Assembly: GCA_002327525.1 (NCBI GenBank)
Contig: DCWG01000075.1
Coordinates: 1 to 31,209 of the forward strand
Source of the DNA: Gammaproteobacteria bacterium UBA2168
GTDB taxonomy: Bacteria; Pseudomonadota; Gammaproteobacteria; Pseudomonadales; Azotimanducaceae
Reading direction: 5' to 3'
Length of the DNA: 31,209 nt
The notes beneath the pieces were generated by a model. It worked only from the letters and a program-made list of their open reading frames with translations, was not told the DNA's origin and made no database searches. Positions 8,041 to 15,674 of this stretch are shown piece by piece; position 1 is the first letter of the stretch; each line of letters starts with the position of its first letter. A program made the translations under genes and the position numbers.

Positions 8041-8598
8041 GTGAATGAAGCCGGTGCGTTGTGTTCGGCGGTTAGTTCGGGCGAGTAGCGGGCACGGGTG
8101 GATCTTGCCTGTTTTTATCGGCCGGTGGTGGGCTATGGGTGGGATGATCTGCTGCTCGCGTATCTGTCCTGCCGAGTACCCGGAGAGAAGGCCTACCTCA
8201 TCAATCCGTTCGGATGTCTGTTCGAGGAGATCACCGCACCCAGCCTTCTGAAAGTGGATTTCTCTGGTCAGAAACTGCTGCCGAGCGAATACGATATCAG
8301 TCCGGCAGCAAACGTCATTCATGGGGCGTTGTTCGGTGGGCGGGTGGATGTGATGTGTGTCGTTCACGTACACACAGTGGCTGGCACGGCGGTCTCCTCC
8401 ATGGCCGGTGGTTTACGCTATCTCTCTCAGCAATCGATGATCGTGTTCGGCTCGCTTGCCTATCACGACTACGAGGGCATCGTGCTGGATCCGGCGGAGG
8501 CACCGCGATTGCAGGCGGACCTTGGGGGACAAGCGGCACATGATTCTCCGCAACCACGGCCTGCTGACAGTGGGAGGTCCCGTCTCCGATGCCTTTCC
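8041..8598 (+). pseudogene. Class II aldolase/adducin-family gene, broken three ways
   Basis: The frame resembles class II aldolase/adducin-family proteins: ARVDLACFYR, GWDDLL, RVPGEKAYLINPFG, the zinc-binding HVHT, SLAYHDYEGI and RNHGLLTVG. It is damaged at three places. First, an in-frame TAG at 8086-8088 interrupts the N-terminus: from GTG 8041, fifteen residues ending SSGE, then TAG, then RARVDLACFYR in the same frame. Second, a run of five G at 8524-8528 gives a +1 frameshift; with four G the frame continues correctly as LGDKRHMILRNHG. Third, homology ends at about 8596 (VSDAF), where sequence of an opposite-strand methyltransferase begins; translation runs on to a stop at 8656. The frameshift alone could be a homopolymer error, but the TAG and truncation could not. 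Confidence 0.82.
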
Positions 8599-8599
8599 T

Positions 8600-8773
8600 C
8601 GATGGCGGCAGCGCGATGCGGCCCGTGTCGATGCCAAATTCGAGCACGGTCGTTGAGGGTGCGATCACTGCGAGAAAGTCGACGATGGGGTCGACCAGGC
8701 TCGGGTCGAACGCCGCTGTGTCGCCGTCGTAGATCGCGGCGATGCGCTCGCCGAAGTACCCATCATCGTGCAT
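8600..8773 (-). pseudogene. N-terminal fragment of a class I SAM-dependent methyltransferase
   Basis: The minus-strand ATG at 8773 has GGGAGG seven bases upstream. It opens a frame with DDGYFGERIAAIYD, VDPIVDFLA and VLEFGIDTGRIALPP. This is the N-terminus of a known methyltransferase group, with the SAM-binding motif I normally ELGIGTGRIALPLA. After about 58 residues homology stops at the junction with the truncated aldolase (about 8596-8601); the frame then runs antisense through the aldolase to 8315. The core of the SAM domain is missing, so no activity is expected. It lies 46 bp after the MetE-like gene on the same strand and was probably once the last gene of that operon. Confidence 0.72.
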
Positions 8774-8819
8774 ACGCCGCCTCCCGAACCTGCTGGGCAA
8801 GCGACATTAGCATGGATGT

Positions 8820-9872
8820 TCAGCCCATACCGAGTTCGTGCCGAACCAGATCGCGCCCGGCCACCATATTCACGAGCTTTGCGTATGCCACATCGCGCGA
8901 AAGGTATTTCAAGCCGCAGTCCGGGGCAACAATGAGGCGCTCTACGCTGGTGTGCTCGAGCGCGGCGCGAATACGCTGTGCCACCAGTTCGGGCGTCTCC
9001 ACAGTGGTGTCGCGTAGATCCAGCACACCCACGTACAGCCGTTTGCTCGGTACACCGCCGAGACGCGACATATCGAGTCGTGGTTGCGCGCATTCGAGCG
9101 ACAGCTCATCCGCGATACAGGCATCCAGTTCGTCGAGAAACGCGTAGCCTTCGGGTTTGTTGTCCACATGTTTGCCGTAGCCGAAACACACGTGCAGCAC
9201 GGTGGTACCCGCCGCGCCCTGGAGCGCGCGGTCGATGGCGGCCACGGCGTACTCTCGGGCGGCATTCGGGCGTGCCTGTACGTAGGGTTCGTCGAGCTGA
9301 ACGATATCCGCGCCGGCGGCAAACAGCGCCAACACCTCTTCGTTCACCGCTGCCGCGTAAGCCTCCGCGAGCGCTGCCTCGTCTGCGTAATAGTCGTTCT
9401 GCGCCTGCTGGGTCATGGTGAACGGGCCGGGCAGGGTGACCTTTACCGGTTTGTCGGTGTGTTGCTTCAGCAGGGCGACGTAATCGGTCTCGATACTGCG
9501 CGTGCGAACGACGGGCCCGGTGATTCTCGGTACGGGAACGGGCTTGCCTGTGCGGTCGATGGCCTCCCCAGGGTGGTCCAGATCCACCCCAGACAGCGAT
9601 GTCGCGAAACGGTTGGAGTAGCTCTCCCGGCGCATTTCACCATCGGTGACGAAGTCCACACCCGCTCTTAGCTGATCATGCAGGGCGAGAAGCGTGGCGT
9701 CGTGCCACGCTTCTTCGAGGTGGTCGGGCGCTATCCGCCACAATTCCCTCGCACGCACCCGCGGCGGTAGCCGCTCGCCTAGGCGGCGGCGGTCGATCAG
9801 CCATTCGGGTTGCGCATAGCTGCCGACCAGGCCCGCGGGTAACAGTGGCAAGTCAGGCAAGTGCTTCCCCAC
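8820..9872 (-). CDS. MetE C-terminal-domain-like zinc methyltransferase
   Basis: About 350 residues, matching only the catalytic C-terminal barrel of cobalamin-independent methionine synthase (full MetE is about 750). The zinc ligands align with MetE: His227 and Cys229 (LHVCFG), Glu260 (LSLEC) and Cys319 (APDCG). VDFVTDGEMRRESY and DIVQLDEP are further family landmarks. Such stand-alone barrels transfer alkyl groups to thiols; epoxyalkane:coenzyme M transferase has the same fold. Demethylation or thiol alkylation of a catabolic intermediate is therefore as likely as methionine synthesis. The start is a GTG at 9872 overlapping the VOC gene by 20 bp; a TTG slightly inside is possible. Translational coupling to the VOC gene is likely. 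The fold is confident, the substrate unknown. Confidence 0.85.
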   Translation of the reverse strand: MGKHLPDLPLLPAGLVGSYAQPEWLIDRRRLGERLPPRVRARELWRIAPDHLEEAWHDATLLALHDQLRAGVDFVTDGEMRRESYSNRFATSLSGVDLDHPGEAIDRTGKPVPVPRITGPVVRTRSIETDYVALLKQHTDKPVKVTLPGPFTMTQQAQNDYYADEAALAEAYAAAVNEEVLALFAAGADIVQLDEPYVQARPNAAREYAVAAIDRALQGAAGTTVLHVCFGYGKHVDNKPEGYAFLDELDACIADELSLECAQPRLDMSRLGGVPSKRLYVGVLDLRDTTVETPELVAQRIRAALEHTSVERLIVAPDCGLKYLSRDVAYAKLVNMVAGRDLVRHELGMG

Positions 9873-10422
9873 TGGCTTTCACACCGTCAGCGTTCACCGG
9901 CAGGTCAACGTGGGGAGAGCCTGCCTGCAGCGTGGCGCACAGTTCCAGCATGATCCCATCCGGATCGTAGAAATAGCACGAGCGCAACCAGGTCTTGTCC
10001 GTGGTCTGATCTGCGGTACGCGCTTCCTCGCCGGTGATGACGTCGTCGTGATTGATCACGGGAGTCACATCCACTCCGCGTGCGATCAGGGTCTCGCGAT
10101 ATTCGTCGATCTTATCGGCGGGCACGTCGAATGCGACATGGTTCATCGAGCCGTGGGACGATGAAATAGTACCGCCGCGACCGACCAGATTGCTGGCGGA
10201 TGCGATTCCGGGCTGCGCCTTGCCAGCATCCGAGAACCAGAAAAACGCCAGCAAGCCAGCGCCCATATCGAAGAAGAAGTGCTGCCCAGCGCCTCTATCG
10301 AGGTCGAAACCCTTGATGAGTTTCATGCCGAGCACGTTAGTGTAGAAATCCACGGTGCGTTCCATATCCTCGCAGACCAGTGCCAGGTGGTGCACCCCAC
10401 TTAGTTTGATGTCGTCAGACAT
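9853..10422 (-). CDS. VOC-family metalloenzyme (glyoxalase/extradiol dioxygenase fold)
   Basis: A 189-residue vicinal-oxygen-chelate protein. The first betaalphabetabetabeta unit begins VHHLALVCEDMERTVDFY, and the second half has MNHVAFDV and ends YDPDGIMLELC. The likely metal ligands are the His in HHLAL (11 or 12), the His in MNHVAF and the Glu in MLEL. The start at 10422 is decided by a perfect AAGGAGG five bases upstream; an upstream ATG at 10455 has no comparable site. It lies 22 bp after the CoA-transferase and overlaps the MetE-like gene. The family includes glyoxalases, ring-cleavage dioxygenases and epimerases; which applies cannot be told. Confidence 0.88.
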   Translation of the reverse strand: MSDDIKLSGVHHLALVCEDMERTVDFYTNVLGMKLIKGFDLDRGAGQHFFFDMGAGLLAFFWFSDAGKAQPGIASASNLVGRGGTISSSHGSMNHVAFDVPADKIDEYRETLIARGVDVTPVINHDDVITGEEARTADQTTDKTWLRSCYFYDPDGIMLELCATLQAGSPHVDLPVNADGVKASGEALA

Positions 10423-10444
10423 GACGTCCTCCTTTTGTTTTCGG

Positions 10445-11650
10445 CTATATGTCACCGTTTTGAGCCAGGCGGACGATGTCCTCCCGGCTGTATCCGAGTT
10501 CGCTCAGAACTACGTTGCGATTCGCTCCCACGTCACCGCCCGCCCATGTGGTGTATCCAGGAGTTGCCGAGAGCCGTGGAGACATGGCGGGAATGTCCAT
10601 TTCTCCTCCAGGCACCTCAACGCGTTCGAACATGCCGCGCGCGATGTACTGGGGGTCGCGCACCATATCCTCCACACTGTAGATCAGGCCGACCGGTACG
10701 TCCGCGGCCTCCAGTGTATCGATTATGTGAGTGGACGTGTTGGCCGTCGTCCACTCCTCTATCGCTGCATCGATCATCTGTTCGTGTATTACGCGCCCAC
10801 GGTTGTCGGCGCAGTCGGGATCGTGTGCGATGTCGGGGCGTCCGATGGCCTCCATCAGCCGGACGAAGATAGAATCTCCGTTGCCGCCGATCACCACGAA
10901 TTTATCGTCACGGCAGCGATAGGTATTGGTCGGCACGATACCGGTGATGGTGGTGCCGGAGGCCTGGCGTACTTCACCTGCGCCTGAAAATTCGGGAATC
11001 ACGCCCTCCATGAGATTGAACATGGATTCGTAGAGGGCCACGTCCACCACTTGTCCCGAGCCACTACCGGATCGCCCGATGAGCGATAGCAGGATACCGA
11101 GGGCGGCATGGAGACCCGACACCGTGTCGCCGATGCTCAGATTCGGGCGCACGGGTGCGTCACCAGGAAAGCCGTTGACATGACGGAAACCGCTGAAGCC
11201 CTCGGTTACGGAGGCGTATCCTGGCTTGAGCGCGTATGGGCCGGTCTGCCCGTAGCCGGAGATGCGTGTATAGATGAGTCCCGGATTGTTGTCAGCGAAC
11301 ACCTCGGGTCCCAGGCCCCACTTCTCCATGGTGCCAGGCTTGAAGTTTTCTATTACCACATCGGCACTCCCGATCAGCTCGCGCACGATCTGGCGGCCGG
11401 CATCCGAGCGGAGGTTGGCGGTGACGGAATGCTTGTTCCGTCCGAGGCTGCGCCACCAGAAAGAAGTGCCGCCTTCGTCGAGGATTCTCCATCCGCGGAT
11501 GGGGTCACCGTTGCCCGGCGGTTCTACCTTGATGACTTCGGCACCGAAGTAGGCGAGAAAGGTACCGGCAAACGGGCCGGCAAGAAGCTGACCGACCTCG
11601 ATGACACGGATACCATCCAGGGGCCGGGCGGCGTTGTTTTCTGTGCTCAT
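10445..11650 (-). CDS. Family III CoA-transferase (CaiB/BaiF type)
   Basis: A 401-residue CaiB/BaiF CoA-transferase of normal length. It has PLDGIRVIEVGQLLAGP at the start, FGAEVIKVEPP and SLGRNKHSVTANL. The catalytic aspartate is Asp175 in SIGDTVSG, aligning with Asp169 of formyl-CoA transferase. These cytoplasmic enzymes move CoA from a donor thioester to a carboxylic acid, activating acids for beta-oxidation or lyase reactions. Family neighbours include carnitine, 2-methylacyl and aromatic acid CoA-transferases and racemases. It sits in the minus-strand run AhpD-like, CoA-transferase, VOC, MetE-like with short gaps (62 and 22 bp), so co-transcription is likely. The acid substrate is unknown, but the nearby acyl-CoA dehydrogenase is a natural next step. 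Confidence 0.93.
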   Translation of the reverse strand: MSTENNAARPLDGIRVIEVGQLLAGPFAGTFLAYFGAEVIKVEPPGNGDPIRGWRILDEGGTSFWWRSLGRNKHSVTANLRSDAGRQIVRELIGSADVVIENFKPGTMEKWGLGPEVFADNNPGLIYTRISGYGQTGPYALKPGYASVTEGFSGFRHVNGFPGDAPVRPNLSIGDTVSGLHAALGILLSLIGRSGSGSGQVVDVALYESMFNLMEGVIPEFSGAGEVRQASGTTITGIVPTNTYRCRDDKFVVIGGNGDSIFVRLMEAIGRPDIAHDPDCADNRGRVIHEQMIDAAIEEWTTANTSTHIIDTLEAADVPVGLIYSVEDMVRDPQYIARGMFERVEVPGGEMDIPAMSPRLSATPGYTTWAGGDVGANRNVVLSELGYSREDIVRLAQNGDI

Positions 11651-11712
11651 GATACGTTCTCATCCCAACGGTACGATGACGAAGTGGAATTATCGCGCAT
11701 CCCGGCTACTAT

Positions 11713-12369
11713 TCAGTCGTCATCTTGCCAGGCGCTACCGGCCCAGTCGGCGGGTTCGCCTTCGGCGGGAACCGGTACTTCGCGGATACGTTCCGGAACG
11801 TCGTCGAATTCCAGGCGCAGAGCCTTGCAGCAGACAGCGTGCAGATTATAGGCCAGCGTATGGTAGGTGAGCTCTAGGATATCCTCATCGGAAAGGTGGC
11901 TGTGCAGAGCCTCGAACAGCTCATCTGAAGCACGCCCTCCCTGCAGGATCAGAGCGTCGGCCCAGGCCAGCACGGCCCGATCCTTCGCGTCGAACAGATC
12001 GGAGATCTCCCAGTGCGGGATGGCGGCAACCTCGTCGTCGGAGACACCGAAACGGCGTGCCGCCTTGCAGTGCTGGGAAAACACGAACTGACTGCCCTGT
12101 GTAAAACCGGCGCGCATAATCGCGAGTTCGCGCACGCGCCCGTCGAGGTTGCTGATGCTCTTGTCGGCGAACATACCGAACATGCCGAAGTGCCCGGTCG
12201 CATGGTCGAACACGTAGGGCACATTCGCGAACACCGTCCACCAGTTGCCCGGCGTGCCGGTAGCGGTGCCGGGTTCGGTGACTGGATCACGGTCGCCGAA
12301 CAGAGCCTGGTAGTACTTCAGGACGTTGTCAGGCGCTTGGGCCCGGGATATCTCTTTGAGTCGTGGCAT
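11713..12369 (-). CDS. Carboxymuconolactone decarboxylase/AhpD-like protein
   Basis: A 218-residue helical protein of the AhpD/carboxymuconolactone decarboxylase family. The core runs from about residue 70 to 130: VRELAIMRAGF, QFVFSQHCKAARRFGVSDDEV and FDAKDRAVLAWADAL. The AhpD C-x2-C redox pair is absent from the expected place; QHCKAA has a single Cys, so peroxiredoxin-reductase activity is unlikely. Members in catabolic clusters are usually annotated only by family and may act as decarboxylases or isomerases. GGAG eight bases upstream supports the ATG. A perfect GGAAACGTTTCC palindrome lies just before the gene. It may be the first gene of the CoA-transferase operon or follow the TonB receptor by read-through (81-bp gap). 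Confidence 0.85.
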   Translation of the reverse strand: MPRLKEISRAQAPDNVLKYYQALFGDRDPVTEPGTATGTPGNWWTVFANVPYVFDHATGHFGMFGMFADKSISNLDGRVRELAIMRAGFTQGSQFVFSQHCKAARRFGVSDDEVAAIPHWEISDLFDAKDRAVLAWADALILQGGRASDELFEALHSHLSDEDILELTYHTLAYNLHAVCCKALRLEFDDVPERIREVPVPAEGEPADWAGSAWQDDD

Positions 12370-12382
12370 AGTGGTATCTCCA

Positions 12383-12394
12383 GGAAACGTTTCC
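12383..12394. promoter_or_regulatory. GGAAACGTTTCC palindrome before the AhpD-like gene
   Basis: A perfect 12-bp palindrome with a central CG lies between the TonB receptor and the AhpD-like gene, about 19 bp before the latter's start. A second AAACGT follows at 12399-12404. The core AAACGTTT resembles LacI/PurR-type operators, but no such regulator is encoded in the window. It could also be a leader hairpin. Confidence 0.3.
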
Positions 12395-12450
12395 GCAGAA
12401 ACGTCTCTTTCGGGAAGCGGGCACTCTTTGACTGTTCGTTCGACGCGTTT

Positions 12451-14871
12451 TCAGAAGCGCATCGTACCTTCCAGAGTCACCGATCGGCCGATACTCAGCG
12501 CGTGGAACTGGTTGCCGGCGATGTTGTAGGCGTGATTGATGACCATCTCATCCCCGAGATTCCGCCCAACGACGGCGACTTCCCAGCGATCGTCGTTGGA
12601 TGCCAGCGCCACTCGTGCGTCCCATTTCGTGAAGGAGTCCTGTGTCGCGTAGTTAGCCTGGGTGGGCTGAACGAAATACTCGTCGGAATAATACACAGAC
12701 AACGCAGCCTTGAGATGCAGTGCGTCGGTGAGCTGAGACTCCCACAAAGCGCTGAGGTTGACCTCCACGTCCGGTGAACGTTCGAGCTTCTCGCCCTTCT
12801 GATTCTCCGTTCCGCTCACCGGATCGCAGTCGGCGTTCTTCGGCTGGCCGCTGGAATTCTCCACACATTGTGCGCCGGCGAAGTCGTCGTACTCGGCATC
12901 GATGTAGGAGAGGGACGAGTGCAGCTGCAGATTGGCGGTGGCCTGCCAGGACAGCTCGATCTCGAAGCCGTCGACGGTGGCGCTTCCCGCATTTCCAATG
13001 ATGAACTGGGTGCCGTCGTAGTTGGAGGTCTGCAGATTGGTGAACTCGGTGGTGAACAACGCGACATTCAGAAACGCAGCGCCCTCGAACAGGCTGGCCT
13101 TGAATCCCAGTTCGAAGCTCTCGGCTTCTTCGTCCTCGAAGTCGAAGATTCCATTGCCCTGTGCCAGACTGAATCCGGCGGCTATCTCGAGAGACGTTAC
13201 GGTTGGTTGTCCGATGTAACGCTGCAGATAGTCTGCATCTCCCGCGCGCTGCAGGAGCTGAACACCCAGCTTGGAGTCATTCGCCTTCATGCCCCCCGAC
13301 TTCGAGCCCTCTGCGTAGACGACATACGCCATGAAATCGTCGGTGAAGTCGTACATGAACCGTATCGATGGATCGAGGCTGTCATCGTCACGTTTCTGCC
13401 TGAACAAGTACTCGGTATCGTGACCGGCAGTACTCTGTGCTACGCGCACGGGGTTGAACGTGCCGTTGGAAAAGAGCAGCGGCCAGGAGTGGCCTACAGC
13501 ATCCTGCTCCTCGTCGGTGTAGCGCAGATCCAGAATGGCGCGAAAGCGATCGGTGATGTTCCAGGTCAGCTGACCGTAGACCGAGTAAGCATCGCTGTCG
13601 CGGTCGAAGTTGCGGTCCATGCCGGACCCGTGCTGAAACGCCAGAGCCAGTGGCGGTATGTTGACACCGACGGAAATGGGGACACCGATAATCCCTTGCC
13701 AGAACAGTGGATGGAACGGAGAGAATTGTCGGGTTGTCAGCTCAGAGTCCTGGTACCACACACCCGCGATGTATTCGAAGGTCTGATCGGTGGGCGAGAG
13801 TATGCGCAGTTCCGCCGTGGTTTGATCATACTCATCGAACAGTGCGGTGTTGAGAATGGCCTCCGGGTGTCCATCGACATCGAGGAACCAGTCGTTTTCG
13901 TATTCCCAGTAGCCGAGCACGGCCATCAACGTGTGGTCTGCGATGTCGGTATCCATCTTGAGCGTCGCTGAGGTCCATTCGTAGTTGTAGAAGTCTTCTT
14001 TCTCTACGCCGGTACTTACGCTGCGCCGGTCATCCGACTTATACTCGGCCCTCGGGTCGGTCGAGGCGGTGCTCATGAGACCGGGTGCTACCAACTGGTT
14101 GTTGCGCCCGTCCATGTTCGACTCTCCGGTTTCGAGCTTCAGATAGAAGCTGGTGTTGTCGCTGACATCCCACTCAAGACCGAGACGCGCCGCCTTTACT
14201 TCCTTGTCGCCGTCTTCACCGCCGATCGCGAGATTGTCGGTATATCCGTCGAGATCGCTCCACTTCACCGCCAGGCGGGCTCGCAGAGTATCGGTCAGAG
14301 CGCCGGAAACATAACCGTTTGCTGTGTAGCCGCCATGCTCCAGTTCTGTGCCCACCTTCATTTCGGCTGTGAATTCATCCGTGGGTCGGGCGCTGATGGT
14401 GCTGATCGCACCGGCGATGGTGCTCTTCCCGTAGAGCGCACCCTGGGGCCCCCGCGCGACCTCGAGACGCTCCATGTCGAGAAAGGCTGATTCCATGCAC
14501 TTCCCACGGCCGCAGTAAACATCGTCGACGTAGAGCGGCACCGACGCATCGAACGCCAGGTTGGTAATCCCGGAACCCAGGCCCCGAATGCGCACGGCCC
14601 AGCTTCCGAAGGTCTGCTGCACCTGCAGCCCGGGCACGAAATTCTGAACATCGCTCATGTCGCGCACATCGAACGCATTGATGAATTCGCCGGTGACCAC
14701 ACCAACCGAAATGGGGATGTCCTGCACACTCTTTTCCCGTTTCGTGGCGGTGACGATGACTTCTTCCAGTATGTTCTCGCCCTCCGCAGCGTTGACGTGC
14801 ATGACGCCGAACCCTGGAATCAGTGTAAGACAGATAGACAGACTAAGAGTTTTTGCAACCTTTACCAGCAC
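12451..14871 (-). CDS. TonB-dependent outer-membrane receptor
   Basis: An 806-residue receptor of typical length. The chosen start is a GTG at 14871, seven bases after AGGAGG; the longer frame to 14991 has no Shine-Dalgarno. A signal peptide of about 28 residues ends HVNA, followed by a TonB box-like EEVIVTATKR. The plug domain follows (VQDIPISVGVV, NFVPGLQVQQ, VARGPQGALYGKSTIAGAI, with GAI in place of the usual GAI/NV). The barrel ends in Phe (GTMRF), as outer-membrane proteins do. Receptors of this style import large or hydrophobic substrates using proton-motive force through TonB-ExbBD. It is divergent from the broken marR gene, with a palindrome in between. It is probably the uptake system for the compound degraded by the flanking enzymes. 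Confidence 0.95.
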   Translation of the reverse strand: MLVKVAKTLSLSICLTLIPGFGVMHVNAAEGENILEEVIVTATKREKSVQDIPISVGVVTGEFINAFDVRDMSDVQNFVPGLQVQQTFGSWAVRIRGLGSGITNLAFDASVPLYVDDVYCGRGKCMESAFLDMERLEVARGPQGALYGKSTIAGAISTISARPTDEFTAEMKVGTELEHGGYTANGYVSGALTDTLRARLAVKWSDLDGYTDNLAIGGEDGDKEVKAARLGLEWDVSDNTSFYLKLETGESNMDGRNNQLVAPGLMSTASTDPRAEYKSDDRRSVSTGVEKEDFYNYEWTSATLKMDTDIADHTLMAVLGYWEYENDWFLDVDGHPEAILNTALFDEYDQTTAELRILSPTDQTFEYIAGVWYQDSELTTRQFSPFHPLFWQGIIGVPISVGVNIPPLALAFQHGSGMDRNFDRDSDAYSVYGQLTWNITDRFRAILDLRYTDEEQDAVGHSWPLLFSNGTFNPVRVAQSTAGHDTEYLFRQKRDDDSLDPSIRFMYDFTDDFMAYVVYAEGSKSGGMKANDSKLGVQLLQRAGDADYLQRYIGQPTVTSLEIAAGFSLAQGNGIFDFEDEEAESFELGFKASLFEGAAFLNVALFTTEFTNLQTSNYDGTQFIIGNAGSATVDGFEIELSWQATANLQLHSSLSYIDAEYDDFAGAQCVENSSGQPKNADCDPVSGTENQKGEKLERSPDVEVNLSALWESQLTDALHLKAALSVYYSDEYFVQPTQANYATQDSFTKWDARVALASNDDRWEVAVVGRNLGDEMVINHAYNIAGNQFHALSIGRSVTLEGTMRF

Positions 14872-14996
14872 AGGTTCCCCTCCTTGCAATTGTGGTATGG
14901 CTAGAGTCGTACTTCGTGACGCACTCGATCTCATGAGCACGTCGGAACCTAGCACTCGAAGCATTCTTAAGCGGGAAATACCCGGCGTCAAGGCAT

Positions 14997-15021
14997 CTTA
15001 CTCAAAACTTTTTTGTCTAAG
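14997..15021. promoter_or_regulatory. Imperfect 25-bp inverted repeat, candidate MarR operator
   Basis: CTTACTCAAAA-ctt-TTTTGTCTAAG has 9 of 11 arm positions paired and lies in the intergenic region between the divergent TonB receptor and marR genes. On the receptor side it is followed closely by TTGACG (14985-14990), a possible -35. On the marR side TAAAAT (15031-15036) is a possible -10. Position, length and AT-rich dyad fit a MarR-family site, but binding is inferred. Confidence 0.45.
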
Positions 15022-15115
15022 TGTTGTGTGTAAAATCATTTGACGCGGGAATGGGGACCATGTTGGAAACGAAGCTACGGTTCACGTCGAAGAAGCGGAC
15101 GGCGGCGCGCGTCCG

Positions 15116-15673
15116 GTGAACGGAGATGATGGTCGTGGTTCGGGAGGTGCCAGCGTCGGTGATGGGGATCGCGGGCAGCACTCCATCGACCGGCATCTGT
15201 TTGCCGGGCTGGTGCGAACCATCGACTGGGTCGACAACAGTCTTCAGAACATCCTCGCGTTTCGCGGTTTCGAGCCCGTGCACCGCACTCAATCGCTGAT
15301 ACTCGTGCACATTGTGAACGGTGTGGAAAACCCGGCAGAGATCGCCCGTGAGATGGGTTCCACGCGCTAGAACGTTCACCACATGGCGAAGAGCCTGATC
15401 GATTCGGGGCTCGTGGAACAGCTGCCGGATCCGCGCCGATCTCTGTACCGGCTGACCGATTCATCGAGCGACACCCGAAACGCAGCACTCGATGCGCTCA
15501 CGGCACTGGAGGGGGCCATGATGGCGAGGAGTGGCATATCGGCCAGCGACATGAAGGTGTTTCGGAAGGTCCTGGCCAGTAATTGGGGGCCGGAAGTGAT
15601 TGACGAGAAAGAGTTGCGCGCATCCAACAAGTGTAAAAAGGGGAAAACCAACGAGCGGCGAGGGAAGAGCTGA
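15116..15673 (+). pseudogene. MarR-family regulator interrupted by an in-frame TAG
   Basis: A MarR-type winged-helix regulator in one frame from GTG 15116 to TGA 15671-15673, broken once by TAG at 15368-15370. Before it: HLFAGLVRTIDWVDNSLQ and NPAEIAREMGSTR. After it, in the same frame: NVHHMAKSLIDSGLVEQ and DPRRSLYRLTDSS, i.e. the recognition helix continues and the wing follows. The TAG sits where homologues have a residue such as Gln (STRQNVHHM), so a C-to-T change is the simplest cause. The stop falls within the DNA-binding domain, so the truncated product should not bind DNA. No other defect is seen. The stop is one base before the flavin monooxygenase start. Loss would leave the neighbouring receptor and oxygenase unregulated, unless TAG is read through. 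Confidence 0.85.
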
Positions 15674-15674
15674 C

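Noticed and set aside
12868..13971. Long plus-strand open frame opposite the TonB receptor
   Set aside because: It is antisense of a receptor with signal peptide, plug and terminal Phe; no family motif in this frame.
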